Below the pieces are notes generated by a model. That model ran no database searches and had not been told where the DNA came from. It saw nothing but the letters and a program-made list of their open reading frames with translations. This document shows, one piece after another, positions 1 to 6,389 of a DNA stretch of 10,097 nt (its first letter is position 1; the number at the start of each line of letters is the position of its first letter). The position numbers were made by a program, and so were the translations under genes. This DNA is from CAZWUZ01 sp964637655 [NCBI: uncultured bacterium] (GTDB lineage: Bacteria > DAOPZR01). The stretch covers positions 1 through 10,097 of the forward strand of contig CAZWUZ010000136.1 in the NCBI GenBank assembly GCA_964637655.1. Direction: 5' to 3'.

Positions 1-285
1 CCGGAAACAGTAAAGAATTTTCTTGAAAGCGAACTGAAATATGCGGGGTATATTGAGCGTGAGAAACGCCTGAATAAGGGAACCGATGAACTGGAAAAGG
101 AAAAAATACCGCGTGATTTCCCTTTCCTTGAACTGATGGCAATGAGTTTTGAGTCACGGCAGAAAATGGCGAAAATCATGCCTGCAACTGTGGCACAGGC
201 AGCGCGCATTCCCGGGGTCAGGCGCGCTGACATTGAAGTGCTGCGCATCTTCCTGCAGAAAAAGGAATGGCGTCATGGTGCATGA
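1..285 (+). CDS. mnmG: MnmG (GidA) tRNA uridine-5-carboxymethylaminomethyl synthesis enzyme, C-terminal part
   Basis: Only the last 94 residues are present; the gene begins before the window and ends at the TGA at 283-285. MnmG is an FAD protein that works with MnmE to modify the wobble uridine (cmnm5U34) of certain tRNAs in the cytoplasm. The visible part matches the MnmG C-terminal helical domain: a KYAGYIERE segment (residues 13-21 of the fragment), then an IPRDFPF stretch, the SFESRQKMAKIMPATVAQAARI segment and a GVRRADIEVLRIFL tail, the usual pattern in which the last helices bind MnmE and tRNA. The end overlaps the rsmG start by 11 nt (ATG at 275), so the two are translationally coupled. 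The mnmG-rsmG-parA-parB order is common near chromosome origins. Codon use is less GC-biased than in the genes after parA. Confidence 0.93.
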   Translation, partial: PETVKNFLESELKYAGYIEREKRLNKGTDELEKEKIPRDFPFLELMAMSFESRQKMAKIMPATVAQAARIPGVRRADIEVLRIFLQKKEWRHGA

Positions 286-841
286 CCTTACCGCCAGCCA
301 GCGCACGACGATCGACGCGTATGTTGCCCTGTTGCTGGCCATGAATGAAAAGCTGAACCTCACCGGGGCAAGTTCGCAAGACAGGGTCTGGTCTGAACTG
401 ATCACTCCAGCGCTTGGCTTTATCCCGTATCTTGCGGGGAAGAGCATTGCTGATATCGGGAGCGGCAATGGTATTCCCGGGGTGATCATAAAAATAATCT
501 GTCCTGATTTTCGTGTCACGCTTATTGAAAGCAGAAAGAAGCGCACTGCCTTTTTGCGCGAAGTTGCCTACGCGCTCTCCCTCGATCTTGAAATTATCGA
601 GGCGCGTGCTGAGCAGGTCAGCAACAGGAAATTTTCCTCAGTTGTCGGGTTTCGTGTTGCCCCTCTCGCTGATTTTCTTGTACTGGCAAAACCGCTGCTT
701 GATAGCGCTGGCGTTGTTGTGCAGCACGCACCCGACGCCATTCCCGGAAGCAAGGTTCGCACAGTTGACAAGAAGAATGGCATTTGGTATTATACCAAAG
801 GTGATGACAATTTTCTCGTCGCGCATCCATGTTTCACGTGA
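275..841 (+). CDS. rsmG: RsmG (GidB) 16S rRNA m7G527 methyltransferase
   Basis: A 188-residue protein starting at ATG 275. An AAGGA ribosome-binding site at 262-266 lies 8 nt upstream, and this start gives the usual RsmG N-terminus; the frame stays open upstream only because it crosses mnmG. RsmG methylates N7 of G527 in 16S rRNA using S-adenosylmethionine. Visible features are the N-terminal NEKLNLTG segment (24-31), SAM-binding motif I IADIGSGNGIPG (58-69), the adjoining LIESRKKRTAFLREV segment (83-97) and the VGFRVAPL region (124-131), where family members usually have a similar R-A-x-A-x-L pattern. It is somewhat shorter than E. coli RsmG (about 207 residues), mostly at the C-terminal end. 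The last codons and the stop are part of the parS site at 830-845, so the C-terminal Cys-Phe-Thr is dictated by that site. It overlaps mnmG by 11 nt. Confidence 0.93.
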   Translation: MVHDLTASQRTTIDAYVALLLAMNEKLNLTGASSQDRVWSELITPALGFIPYLAGKSIADIGSGNGIPGVIIKIICPDFRVTLIESRKKRTAFLREVAYALSLDLEIIEARAEQVSNRKFSSVVGFRVAPLADFLVLAKPLLDSAGVVVQHAPDAIPGSKVRTVDKKNGIWYYTKGDDNFLVAHPCFT

Positions 842-845
842 AACA
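830..845. promoter_or_regulatory. parS: parS centromere site (ParB-binding palindrome)
   Basis: The sequence TGTTTCACGTGAAACA is a perfect 8+8 inverted repeat. It matches the widely conserved chromosomal parS consensus, in which TTTCACGTGAAA is the invariant heart. It overlaps the last codons and TGA stop of rsmG and lies about 215 bp before parA, the cognate locus. By family knowledge, ParB loads here as a CTP-dependent sliding clamp and ParA then moves the origin region. The perfect palindrome with both partner genes adjacent makes the call strong. Occupancy by ParB could also affect transcription of parAB, but nothing in the sequence proves that. Confidence 0.93.
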
Positions 846-872
846 TTGCTGCACGAAAACTGTTAGTAAAAA

Positions 873-881
873 TGTGGATAA
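873..881 (-). promoter_or_regulatory. DnaA box
   Basis: The minus strand reads TTATCCACA, a perfect match to the high-affinity DnaA box consensus. It lies 28 bp after parS in a noncoding, AT-richer stretch. A 9-bp match can occur by chance, but the location beside a chromosomal partition locus raises its weight. Confidence 0.55.
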
Positions 882-953
882 CTGCAGTTTGGTTTTGTAA
901 GTAATTGATATATAAAGTTTTGCATTACGTTATCTGTTGTGGATGGTTAGGAT

Positions 954-973
954 GTTGATAGATTGTTATCAAC
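954..973. repeat. Inverted repeat upstream of parA
   Basis: GTTGATA at 954-960 and TATCAAC at 967-973 form a perfect 7-bp inverted repeat with a 6-nt centre. The right arm overlaps a degenerate DnaA-box-like word. It could be an operator for autoregulation of parAB, a hairpin, or part of an origin; the sequence does not decide between these. Confidence 0.35.
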
Positions 974-1061
974 GTGTTGGCGGGTGTTGAATGTCACGGG
1001 AACGTAACGTGATTTTTCAGATAAAACGACAGGTTATGACTTCAGCAGACAGGGAAACGGC

Positions 1062-1835
1062 ATGGCGGAACTCATCGCGATAGCAAACCAAAAAGGTGGC
1101 GTAGGGAAGACCACCACGACCATCAATATTGCCGCCATCGCCGCGCAACTCGGCAAGCGCGTCCTGCTGGTCGATCTCGACCCGCAGGCGAATGCCACCA
1201 GCGGCCTCTCCATCGTGCTTCCTGACGGGGCCCCGACGATCTATGACGTGCTCATCAACCGCGTCCCTGCCGCTGACAGCATTATTGCTTCCGCCATCGA
1301 CCACCTTGCCGTGCTCCCCTCCGGGAGCGCGCTGTCGGGCGCGCGCATCGAACTGATTGAGAATTTCCCGCGCGGCGAGCGTGAATTCGTGCTGCGCCGT
1401 GCGCTTGAAGTCATTCGCGACCGCTACGATTTCATCTTCATCGATACCGCGCCGTCGCTCGATATCATCACGCTCAACGCGCTGACCGCGGCCGATAGTG
1501 TCCTCATTCCCCTGCAATGCGAATATTTCGCCCTCGAGGGACTGGGTGCCATCTGGGCGACCATCGAGCAGGTCAAGGACACGCTCAACCCCGACCTGAC
1601 GCTGCGCGGCATCGCCCTGACCATGTTCAACGCCAGCACGCGCCTGTCGCACGAGGTGGTGCGTGAGGTGCGCGAAAAGTGCGGGGCGCTCGCCTTTGAG
1701 ACGGTCGTTTCGCGCACGGTGAAGTTCTCCGAGGCCTCGAGTCACGGCAAAGCCATCACCATCCATGCCCCGAATTCGCCGGGCGCGCTTGCCTATACCA
1801 ACCTCACGAAGGAAGTGATCCGCCATGTCGACTAA
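1062..1835 (+). CDS. parA: ParA (Soj-type) chromosome partitioning ATPase
   Basis: A 257-residue cytoplasmic ATPase of the ParA/MinD family. ATP-bound dimers coat the nucleoid, and ParB-parS complexes stimulate hydrolysis and so move the origin region. Visible motifs are the deviant Walker A box KGGVGKTT (11-18, with signature Lys11 and P-loop Lys16), the A' box VLLVDLDPQ (34-42), Walker B FIFIDTAPSL (124-133), and the C-terminal region from LTMFNASTRLSHEV (186-199) to FSEASSHGKAI (222-232), typical of the short chromosomal Soj group. There is no N-terminal helix-turn-helix of the plasmid type Ia kind. The start at 1062 gives the usual short N-terminus before the P-loop; the upstream AGGGA is only a weak ribosome-binding site. 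The gene overlaps parB by 11 nt and is the first gene of the seven-gene run. Confidence 0.97.
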   Translation: MAELIAIANQKGGVGKTTTTINIAAIAAQLGKRVLLVDLDPQANATSGLSIVLPDGAPTIYDVLINRVPAADSIIASAIDHLAVLPSGSALSGARIELIENFPRGEREFVLRRALEVIRDRYDFIFIDTAPSLDIITLNALTAADSVLIPLQCEYFALEGLGAIWATIEQVKDTLNPDLTLRGIALTMFNASTRLSHEVVREVREKCGALAFETVVSRTVKFSEASSHGKAITIHAPNSPGALAYTNLTKEVIRHVD

Positions 1836-2691
1836 CCCGTCCACCCGTAAACCCGCGCTTGGCCGCGGTCTTGGCGCGCTGATCGCCCCGCCGCCGGCCG
1901 CGGCCCCGGCGGCCGTCGCGCGCCCGCAGGGGCTGCAGCAGGTGCCGCTGGACAGAATCGATCCCAACCCGCATCAGCCGCGCAAGCAGTTCGACGAGCA
2001 GGCGATCCGCGAACTGGCCGATTCGATCAGCGTGCACGGCCTGCTGGCGCCGCTCACCGTGCGCCCGCGCGGTGAGCGCTTCGAACTGATCGCCGGCGAG
2101 CGGCGCTTCCGCGCGCTGCAGCTGCTCGACCGCGGCGAGGCGCTGGCGTTCGTCCGCCAGGTGAGTGACGCGCAGTCGATGGTGCTGGCCCTGACCGAGA
2201 ACATCCAGCGGGCCGAACTCAACGCCATGGAAATCGCGCACGGCTTCGCCCTGCTCGCCGAGGAGGGACTTACGCACCAGGAAATCGCGCAGCGGGTGGG
2301 CAAGAGCCGTGCCGCCGTCACCAACCACCTGCGCCTGCTGCAGCTTCCCGAGATGGTGCGGGCCGCGCTGCTGGCGGGCAAACTCGACGCGGGACATGCA
2401 CGGGCGCTGCTGGCGCTCGACGACGCGGAGCAGATGCAGGAACTGGCGCGGCAGATCATGGCGCAGCAGTTGTCCGTGCGCGACGCCGAGCAGCTGGCCT
2501 CCGGGCGCAAGGCGGAAAAAGGGAAACGCCCGGCGAAGCCGCGCGACGCGAACATCCGCGCGCTCGAGGAGAAGTTCGGCGAGCAGCTGGCGACGAAAGT
2601 GACGGTGCGCGGCGGCAAACGGGGCGGCACGGTGGTCATCCGCTTCCGTTCGCTCGACGATTTCGAGCGCATCTTCCGGAAACTGCTGTGA
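1825..2691 (+). CDS. parB: ParB (Spo0J-type) parS-binding CTPase
   Basis: A 288-residue chromosomal ParB. The N-terminal LGRGLGALI (12-20) is the conserved patch that stimulates ParA ATPase. The CTP-binding/hydrolysis core includes NPHQPRKQFD (48-57), GERRFRA (91-97) and ENIQRAELN (125-133). A helix-turn-helix for parS recognition follows at about 149-172 (LTHQEIAQRVGKSRAAVTNHL). A basic linker (about 227-241, rich in Lys and Arg) leads to a C-terminal dimerisation domain ending in the FERIFRKLL helix. The likely cognate site is the perfect parS at 830-845. The start overlaps the end of parA by 11 nt, as is common for parAB pairs. An Ala/Pro-rich linker (21-35) follows the N-terminal patch. 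All key motifs are intact. Confidence 0.97.
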   Translation: MSTNPSTRKPALGRGLGALIAPPPAAAPAAVARPQGLQQVPLDRIDPNPHQPRKQFDEQAIRELADSISVHGLLAPLTVRPRGERFELIAGERRFRALQLLDRGEALAFVRQVSDAQSMVLALTENIQRAELNAMEIAHGFALLAEEGLTHQEIAQRVGKSRAAVTNHLRLLQLPEMVRAALLAGKLDAGHARALLALDDAEQMQELARQIMAQQLSVRDAEQLASGRKAEKGKRPAKPRDANIRALEEKFGEQLATKVTVRGGKRGGTVVIRFRSLDDFERIFRKLL

Positions 2692-2701
2692 CGGGAACGG
2701 C

Positions 2702-3784
2702 ATGCGACCGCTGACGCTCGAGCGTGCGCAGGCGGGGATGGTGCTGGCCCGCACGGTCTACGCGCTCGACGGCAAGCCTCTGCTGCAGCGCGGCCAGCTG
2801 CTCACCACTGACCACTGCCAGTCGCTGGCGGAGCACGGGGTGCGCACGGTCTACATCGAGGCGCGCCATACCGACGACGTGGTCATCCGCGACGTCATCG
2901 ACGACGGCACCCGGCTCACCGCCATCGCCCTGATGGGGCGGGTGCTGCGTGACATCCAGCGGACGCCGGCCGGGGAACCGGTGCACCTGCCGGTGCTCGA
3001 TATCAAGCGCGCCGCTAACGATATCGTCGACCAGCTGCGCCGCGTGCGCAACATCACGGTCAATGCCGTCGACCTCAAGAACACCGAGAACTATACCGCC
3101 GCGCACAGCGTCAACACCGCCGTGCTCGCCGCGCTCATCGGCATCAAGGCGGGGATGCTGCTGGACACGCTCTACGACCTGACGCTGGGCGCGCTGCTGC
3201 ACGACCTGGGCAAGGCGCGCACCCCGCCCGAGGTGCTCGACAAGCCGGGCAAACTGACGAAAGACGAATTCGCGGTGATGCAGGAGCACTCGGAGCAGGG
3301 CTACCGCATCGTCACGCAGCATCGCGACATTTCCGCCACGTCGGCCATCGTCTCGCTGCAGCATCACGAAAAGTGCAACGCCAACGGCTACCCGCGCGGG
3401 CTGGCGAAGGAGAAGATCCACGATTTCGCGCGTATCACCGCGGTGGCGGATGTCTATGACGCGCTCTCTTCCGACCGTATCTACAAGAAGCGCATGCTGC
3501 CGCATATGGCGCTGCGCATCATCGCCGGGGCGGACAGTTCGCATTTCGACGAGCGCTACGTGAAGTTCTTTGTCGCCAATGTCGCCTCCTACCCGCCGGG
3601 GACGCTGGTGCAGATCTCCTCGGGTGACCGCGGCATCGTTACCGCCCCGGGGACGCGCAACCTGCATCAGCCGGTGGTGCGCATCCTGCGCACGCGCACC
3701 GGCCTCGAAGTGCCGAAACCGTACGAGGTCGATCTCTCGGTCTTCACCACCTACACTGTCACCGATATCGTCGAGGACCTGTGA
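2702..3784 (+). CDS. HD-GYP domain protein, probable cyclic-di-GMP phosphodiesterase
   Basis: A 360-residue soluble protein with no membrane segment or receiver domain. Residues 1-60 look like the small N-terminal domain often found before HD-GYP modules (GMVLARTVYALDGKPLL, then GVRTVYIE). The HD-GYP domain follows: AHS with His135, the HD pair in HDLGK (His167-Asp168), EHSEQGY (His196), the HHEKCNANGYP signature (221-231) and ADVYDAL with Asp250. These are the metal-binding and GYP residues of enzymes that hydrolyse cyclic-di-GMP. Within the signature, the usual D-G-x-G-Y-P reads N-A-N-G-Y-P, a mild deviation. Residues from about 297 form an extra C-terminal segment (GTLVQISSGDRGIV), seen after HD-GYP in some relatives. 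The gene starts 10 nt after parB and its stop overlaps the lnt start (GTGA), so it is probably co-expressed with the partition genes. Confidence 0.9.
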   Translation: MRPLTLERAQAGMVLARTVYALDGKPLLQRGQLLTTDHCQSLAEHGVRTVYIEARHTDDVVIRDVIDDGTRLTAIALMGRVLRDIQRTPAGEPVHLPVLDIKRAANDIVDQLRRVRNITVNAVDLKNTENYTAAHSVNTAVLAALIGIKAGMLLDTLYDLTLGALLHDLGKARTPPEVLDKPGKLTKDEFAVMQEHSEQGYRIVTQHRDISATSAIVSLQHHEKCNANGYPRGLAKEKIHDFARITAVADVYDALSSDRIYKKRMLPHMALRIIAGADSSHFDERYVKFFVANVASYPPGTLVQISSGDRGIVTAPGTRNLHQPVVRILRTRTGLEVPKPYEVDLSVFTTYTVTDIVEDL

Positions 3785-5388
3785 AGCGCCCTGACGCGCA
3801 CCTGCCGGTACACCTGCTGCTCGCGCTGGTCTGCGGCCTGCTCCTCTGGGCCGCCTTCCCGGGGGCCGATGCCTGGTACCTCGCCTGGGTGGGCCTCATC
3901 CCGCTCTTTGCCATCGGTGAAGTGCGCGGCCTGCTGCGCCCCATGCTGCTCGCCTTTGCCGCCGGGGCGGTTTTTTTCGGCCTCCTGACGTCGTGGGCGC
4001 GCGCCTTTCACCCGCTCGCCTGGCCCTTTCTGACCGTCGCCAATGCCCTGTTCTGGGCGGCTTTCATGCTCGGCTACAAGCTGCTCCGCCGCCGCTACCT
4101 CTACTGGACCTTCCTGCTGGTGCCCGCCTGGTGGGTGGCAGTCGAGCATTTCCGCGCCACTGGCTACTGGGGCTTTTCGTGGGGCGTGCTCGGCTATACG
4201 CAGTGGCAGCAGGCGCCGCTGCTGCAACTTACCGTGCTGACCGGTATCACCGGCATCTCGTTGCTCCTCGTGGCGGCGAACTACACCCTGTTCCGTCTCG
4301 GCCTGTGCGGCCTGCGCGATAACCGCGTGCTGATGCTCGCGGCGCTGCAGGTGGTGCTGCTGGTGGCGGTGCTGCTCAGCGGGCAGCAGGCGCTGCCGCC
4401 GCGCTACGGCGACGACCTGACCGCGGTCGCCCCCGTGCCGGCCGGGAGCATCCGCGTGGCGATGGTACAGCCGAATTTTCCGCCGCAGCTGGCATGGGAT
4501 GACGATGCCGCCCGCAACGGCTACCTGCGTACCCTGCGCAACCTGACGGAACAGGCGGCGGTGCATGCACCCGACCTGGTCATCTGGGCGGAGACCGCCA
4601 TCCCCTTTCCGCTGACACGCGGCGCGGACGGGCGCTGGCACGACCCGCTGCCGGCGGCGTTCTGGCAGGCCGCCACGCGCGGACGCTTTCACCTGCTGGT
4701 CGGGCGCCCGGTCACACTCTTCGCCGGCGGCCGCAGTCGCGATTACAACTGCATGGTGCTGCACGCTCCGTCGGGTGAGCCGCTCGATTTCGCGGGGAAG
4801 GAACATCTCGTCCCCTTCGGGGAAACCCTGCCGTATCTCGAGGAAGTGGCGTGGGTGCGTGCGTTCGGCGCCTCGCTCGGCATCTCCGGGTACAGCCCGC
4901 TGACGGGGCGCACCCTGCTGCGCCTGCCCGGGGCGGTGCTCGGGTCGCTGGTCTGCTACGAGGCGACGTTCGGCGACCTGACGCGGCGGCGGGTGCGTGA
5001 CGGAGCCACCCTGCTGCTCAATATTACCAACGATGTCTGGTCGCTCTCCGCCGATGCGCACCGCCAGCATTTCGCCATGAGCGTGGTGCGCGCGGCGGAG
5101 ACGCGCACGCCGCTGGTGCGTGCCGGCAACAGCGGCATCTGCGCGGTGGCGGATGCGTACGGGCGGGTGCAGGCGGTGACGGAACCGCTGCGCGAGCACC
5201 TGCTGTACGAGGATGTGCTGCCCGCGAACGGCGCGCCCACCACGTATGTCCGCTACGGTGACTGGCTGGCGCTGCTCTGCGCGGCGGGCTGCCTGCCGGT
5301 GCTGCTGCGCTGCGCGCTGGGGCAACTGCGGCGCCCGGCGCGGCGCCGGGCGCGGTATGAGGTGCCGCCGGCGGAGGATGGCGCATGA
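3781..5388 (+). CDS. lnt: Apolipoprotein N-acyltransferase
   Basis: A 535-residue inner-membrane enzyme that adds the third acyl chain to the N-terminal cysteine of lipoproteins, the last maturation step before sorting to the outer membrane. About 200 N-terminal residues form several hydrophobic segments. A nitrilase-like periplasmic domain follows, beginning at IRVAMVQPNFPPQ (224-236), and a last hydrophobic segment lies near 493-513. The catalytic triad is visible: Glu271 in WAETAIPFP, Lys340 in GKEHLVPFGE and Cys392 in LVCYEATF, equivalent to E267, K335 and C387 of the E. coli enzyme. LLLNITNDVWS (411-421) and RAGNSGICAV (447-456) are further family segments. Translation starts at GTG 3781, overlapping the upstream stop by 4 nt, with GAGGA at 3773-3777 just before it. 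The end overlaps the next gene by 4 nt (ATGA). The extreme C-terminus is Arg-rich. Confidence 0.96.
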   Translation: MKRPDAHLPVHLLLALVCGLLLWAAFPGADAWYLAWVGLIPLFAIGEVRGLLRPMLLAFAAGAVFFGLLTSWARAFHPLAWPFLTVANALFWAAFMLGYKLLRRRYLYWTFLLVPAWWVAVEHFRATGYWGFSWGVLGYTQWQQAPLLQLTVLTGITGISLLLVAANYTLFRLGLCGLRDNRVLMLAALQVVLLVAVLLSGQQALPPRYGDDLTAVAPVPAGSIRVAMVQPNFPPQLAWDDDAARNGYLRTLRNLTEQAAVHAPDLVIWAETAIPFPLTRGADGRWHDPLPAAFWQAATRGRFHLLVGRPVTLFAGGRSRDYNCMVLHAPSGEPLDFAGKEHLVPFGETLPYLEEVAWVRAFGASLGISGYSPLTGRTLLRLPGAVLGSLVCYEATFGDLTRRRVRDGATLLLNITNDVWSLSADAHRQHFAMSVVRAAETRTPLVRAGNSGICAVADAYGRVQAVTEPLREHLLYEDVLPANGAPTTYVRYGDWLALLCAAGCLPVLLRCALGQLRRPARRRARYEVPPAEDGA

Positions 5389-6389
5389 CGGAACTGCTGG
5401 TCGAGGCCGGGCTGCTGGTCCTCTGCCTCGTCGCCTCCGCCGGTGTTTCCGGTTTCGAGACGGCGCTTTTTTCGCTCGACCGCTTCCGCCTGGCCGAACT
5501 GGAAAAAAAGCGCACGCGCGGGGCGAAGGTGGTGCGCGAACTGCTCGCCGCCCCGTACACGACGCTGATCACCATCCTCATTGCCAACCTGCTGGTCAAT
5601 ACCGCGGCCGCCGCGCTGATGACCGCGGTCTGCGTCCGCGTGTTCGGGGATGAGGGTATCGGTATCGCCATCGGGGTGATGACCTTTGTTTTGCTGATCT
5701 GCGGCGAGTATACTCCCAAGGCCTACAGCATGGCGCATGCCGCCGCGGTGGCCCAGCGGCTGGGCCGTCCCGTCCAGTACCTGACCCAGGTGCTGGCACC
5801 GCTCATTTTCGTCGTGCGCGGCATCAACAATGCCGTGCTGCAGCGCCTGGCGCGCACCTGGCCGGTGACGAAGGAATCGGCCATCACCGAGGACGAGGTG
5901 CGCACCCTGATCAAGGTGAGCGCGCGCGAAGGGCATCTCGACGCGCACGAGCGCGACTGGATCAACAACATCTTCCGCTTCTCCGATCTCGAGGTCAAGG
6001 ATGTCATGCAGCCGGTGCACGACGCGGTGATGCTCGATATCGACCGCCCGCGCAGCGCCATCGAGGCCGACCTGCGCCGCCACCAGTGCTCGCGTCTCCC
6101 CTGCTACCGCGGCAACCGCAACCACCTCGTCGGGGTGCTGCTGGTCAAGGATTACCTGCTCGATCCCGACCGTGACATCAGCGAGTCGCTGCGCCCGCCG
6201 CTGACGGTTCGCCCGCGCGAACGGGTCGACCGTCTCTTCCGCCGCTTCCAGCGCGAGCGTATGCACCTGGCCATCGTGCGGCAGGGCGAGGACGTGGTCG
6301 GCCTGGTCACGCTCGAAGATGTGCTCGAGGAGATCTTCGGTGACATCTACGACGAGCGCGACCTGGCACCGCCGGAGGGGGCGCGGTGA
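5385..6389 (+). CDS. CNNM/CBS-pair membrane protein (CorC/HlyC-like), short form
   Basis: A 334-residue protein with an N-terminal CNNM (DUF21) transmembrane domain (about 1-155) carrying the family signatures SGFETALFS (22-30), IANLLVNT (66-73) and GEYTPKAYS (107-115). A linker and two CBS repeats follow (about 205-260 and 270-325), ending in the typical LEDVLEEIFGDIYDE (310-324). The last residues stop right after the CBS pair, so the C-terminal CorC_HlyC domain found in many relatives, and in its neighbour, is absent. Characterised CNNM/CorC proteins are Mg2+ exporters or transporters with a cytosolic ATP-binding CBS module; that function is inferred here, not shown. The gene overlaps lnt by 4 nt (ATGA) and the next gene by 4 nt (GTGA). 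It is a paralogue of the following gene, but the two are well diverged. Confidence 0.9.
   Translation: MTELLVEAGLLVLCLVASAGVSGFETALFSLDRFRLAELEKKRTRGAKVVRELLAAPYTTLITILIANLLVNTAAAALMTAVCVRVFGDEGIGIAIGVMTFVLLICGEYTPKAYSMAHAAAVAQRLGRPVQYLTQVLAPLIFVVRGINNAVLQRLARTWPVTKESAITEDEVRTLIKVSAREGHLDAHERDWINNIFRFSDLEVKDVMQPVHDAVMLDIDRPRSAIEADLRRHQCSRLPCYRGNRNHLVGVLLVKDYLLDPDRDISESLRPPLTVRPRERVDRLFRRFQRERMHLAIVRQGEDVVGLVTLEDVLEEIFGDIYDERDLAPPEGAR

Larger units (their letters stand above)
846..1061. other. AT-richer intergenic region; possible oriC segment and parAB promoter region
   Basis: This 216-bp gap between parS and parA is clearly AT-richer than the flanking genes. It contains one perfect DnaA box (TGTGGATAA at 873-881, TTATCCACA on the minus strand) and looser DnaA-box-like words at 938-946, 953-961 and 966-974, each with two mismatches. 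An AT-rich stretch lies at about 889-930. A 7-bp inverted repeat sits at 954-973 and a 5-bp one (TCACG/CGTGA) at 994-1012. The setting, next to mnmG, rsmG and parABS, is where many bacteria have their origin, but only one box is perfect and dnaA is not in view, so oriC is an inference. Any parAB promoter must also be here; I could not find a convincing -35/-10 pair. Confidence 0.4.

Noticed and set aside
149-274. N-terminal extension of RsmG from an upstream ATG at 149
   Set aside because: This part lies inside mnmG coding sequence in another frame. The ATG at 275 has a good ribosome-binding site and gives the family's normal N-terminus.
989-1004. Second parS site upstream of parA
   Set aside because: Aligned on the TCACG core, it matches only about 9 of 16 positions, too weak to call.
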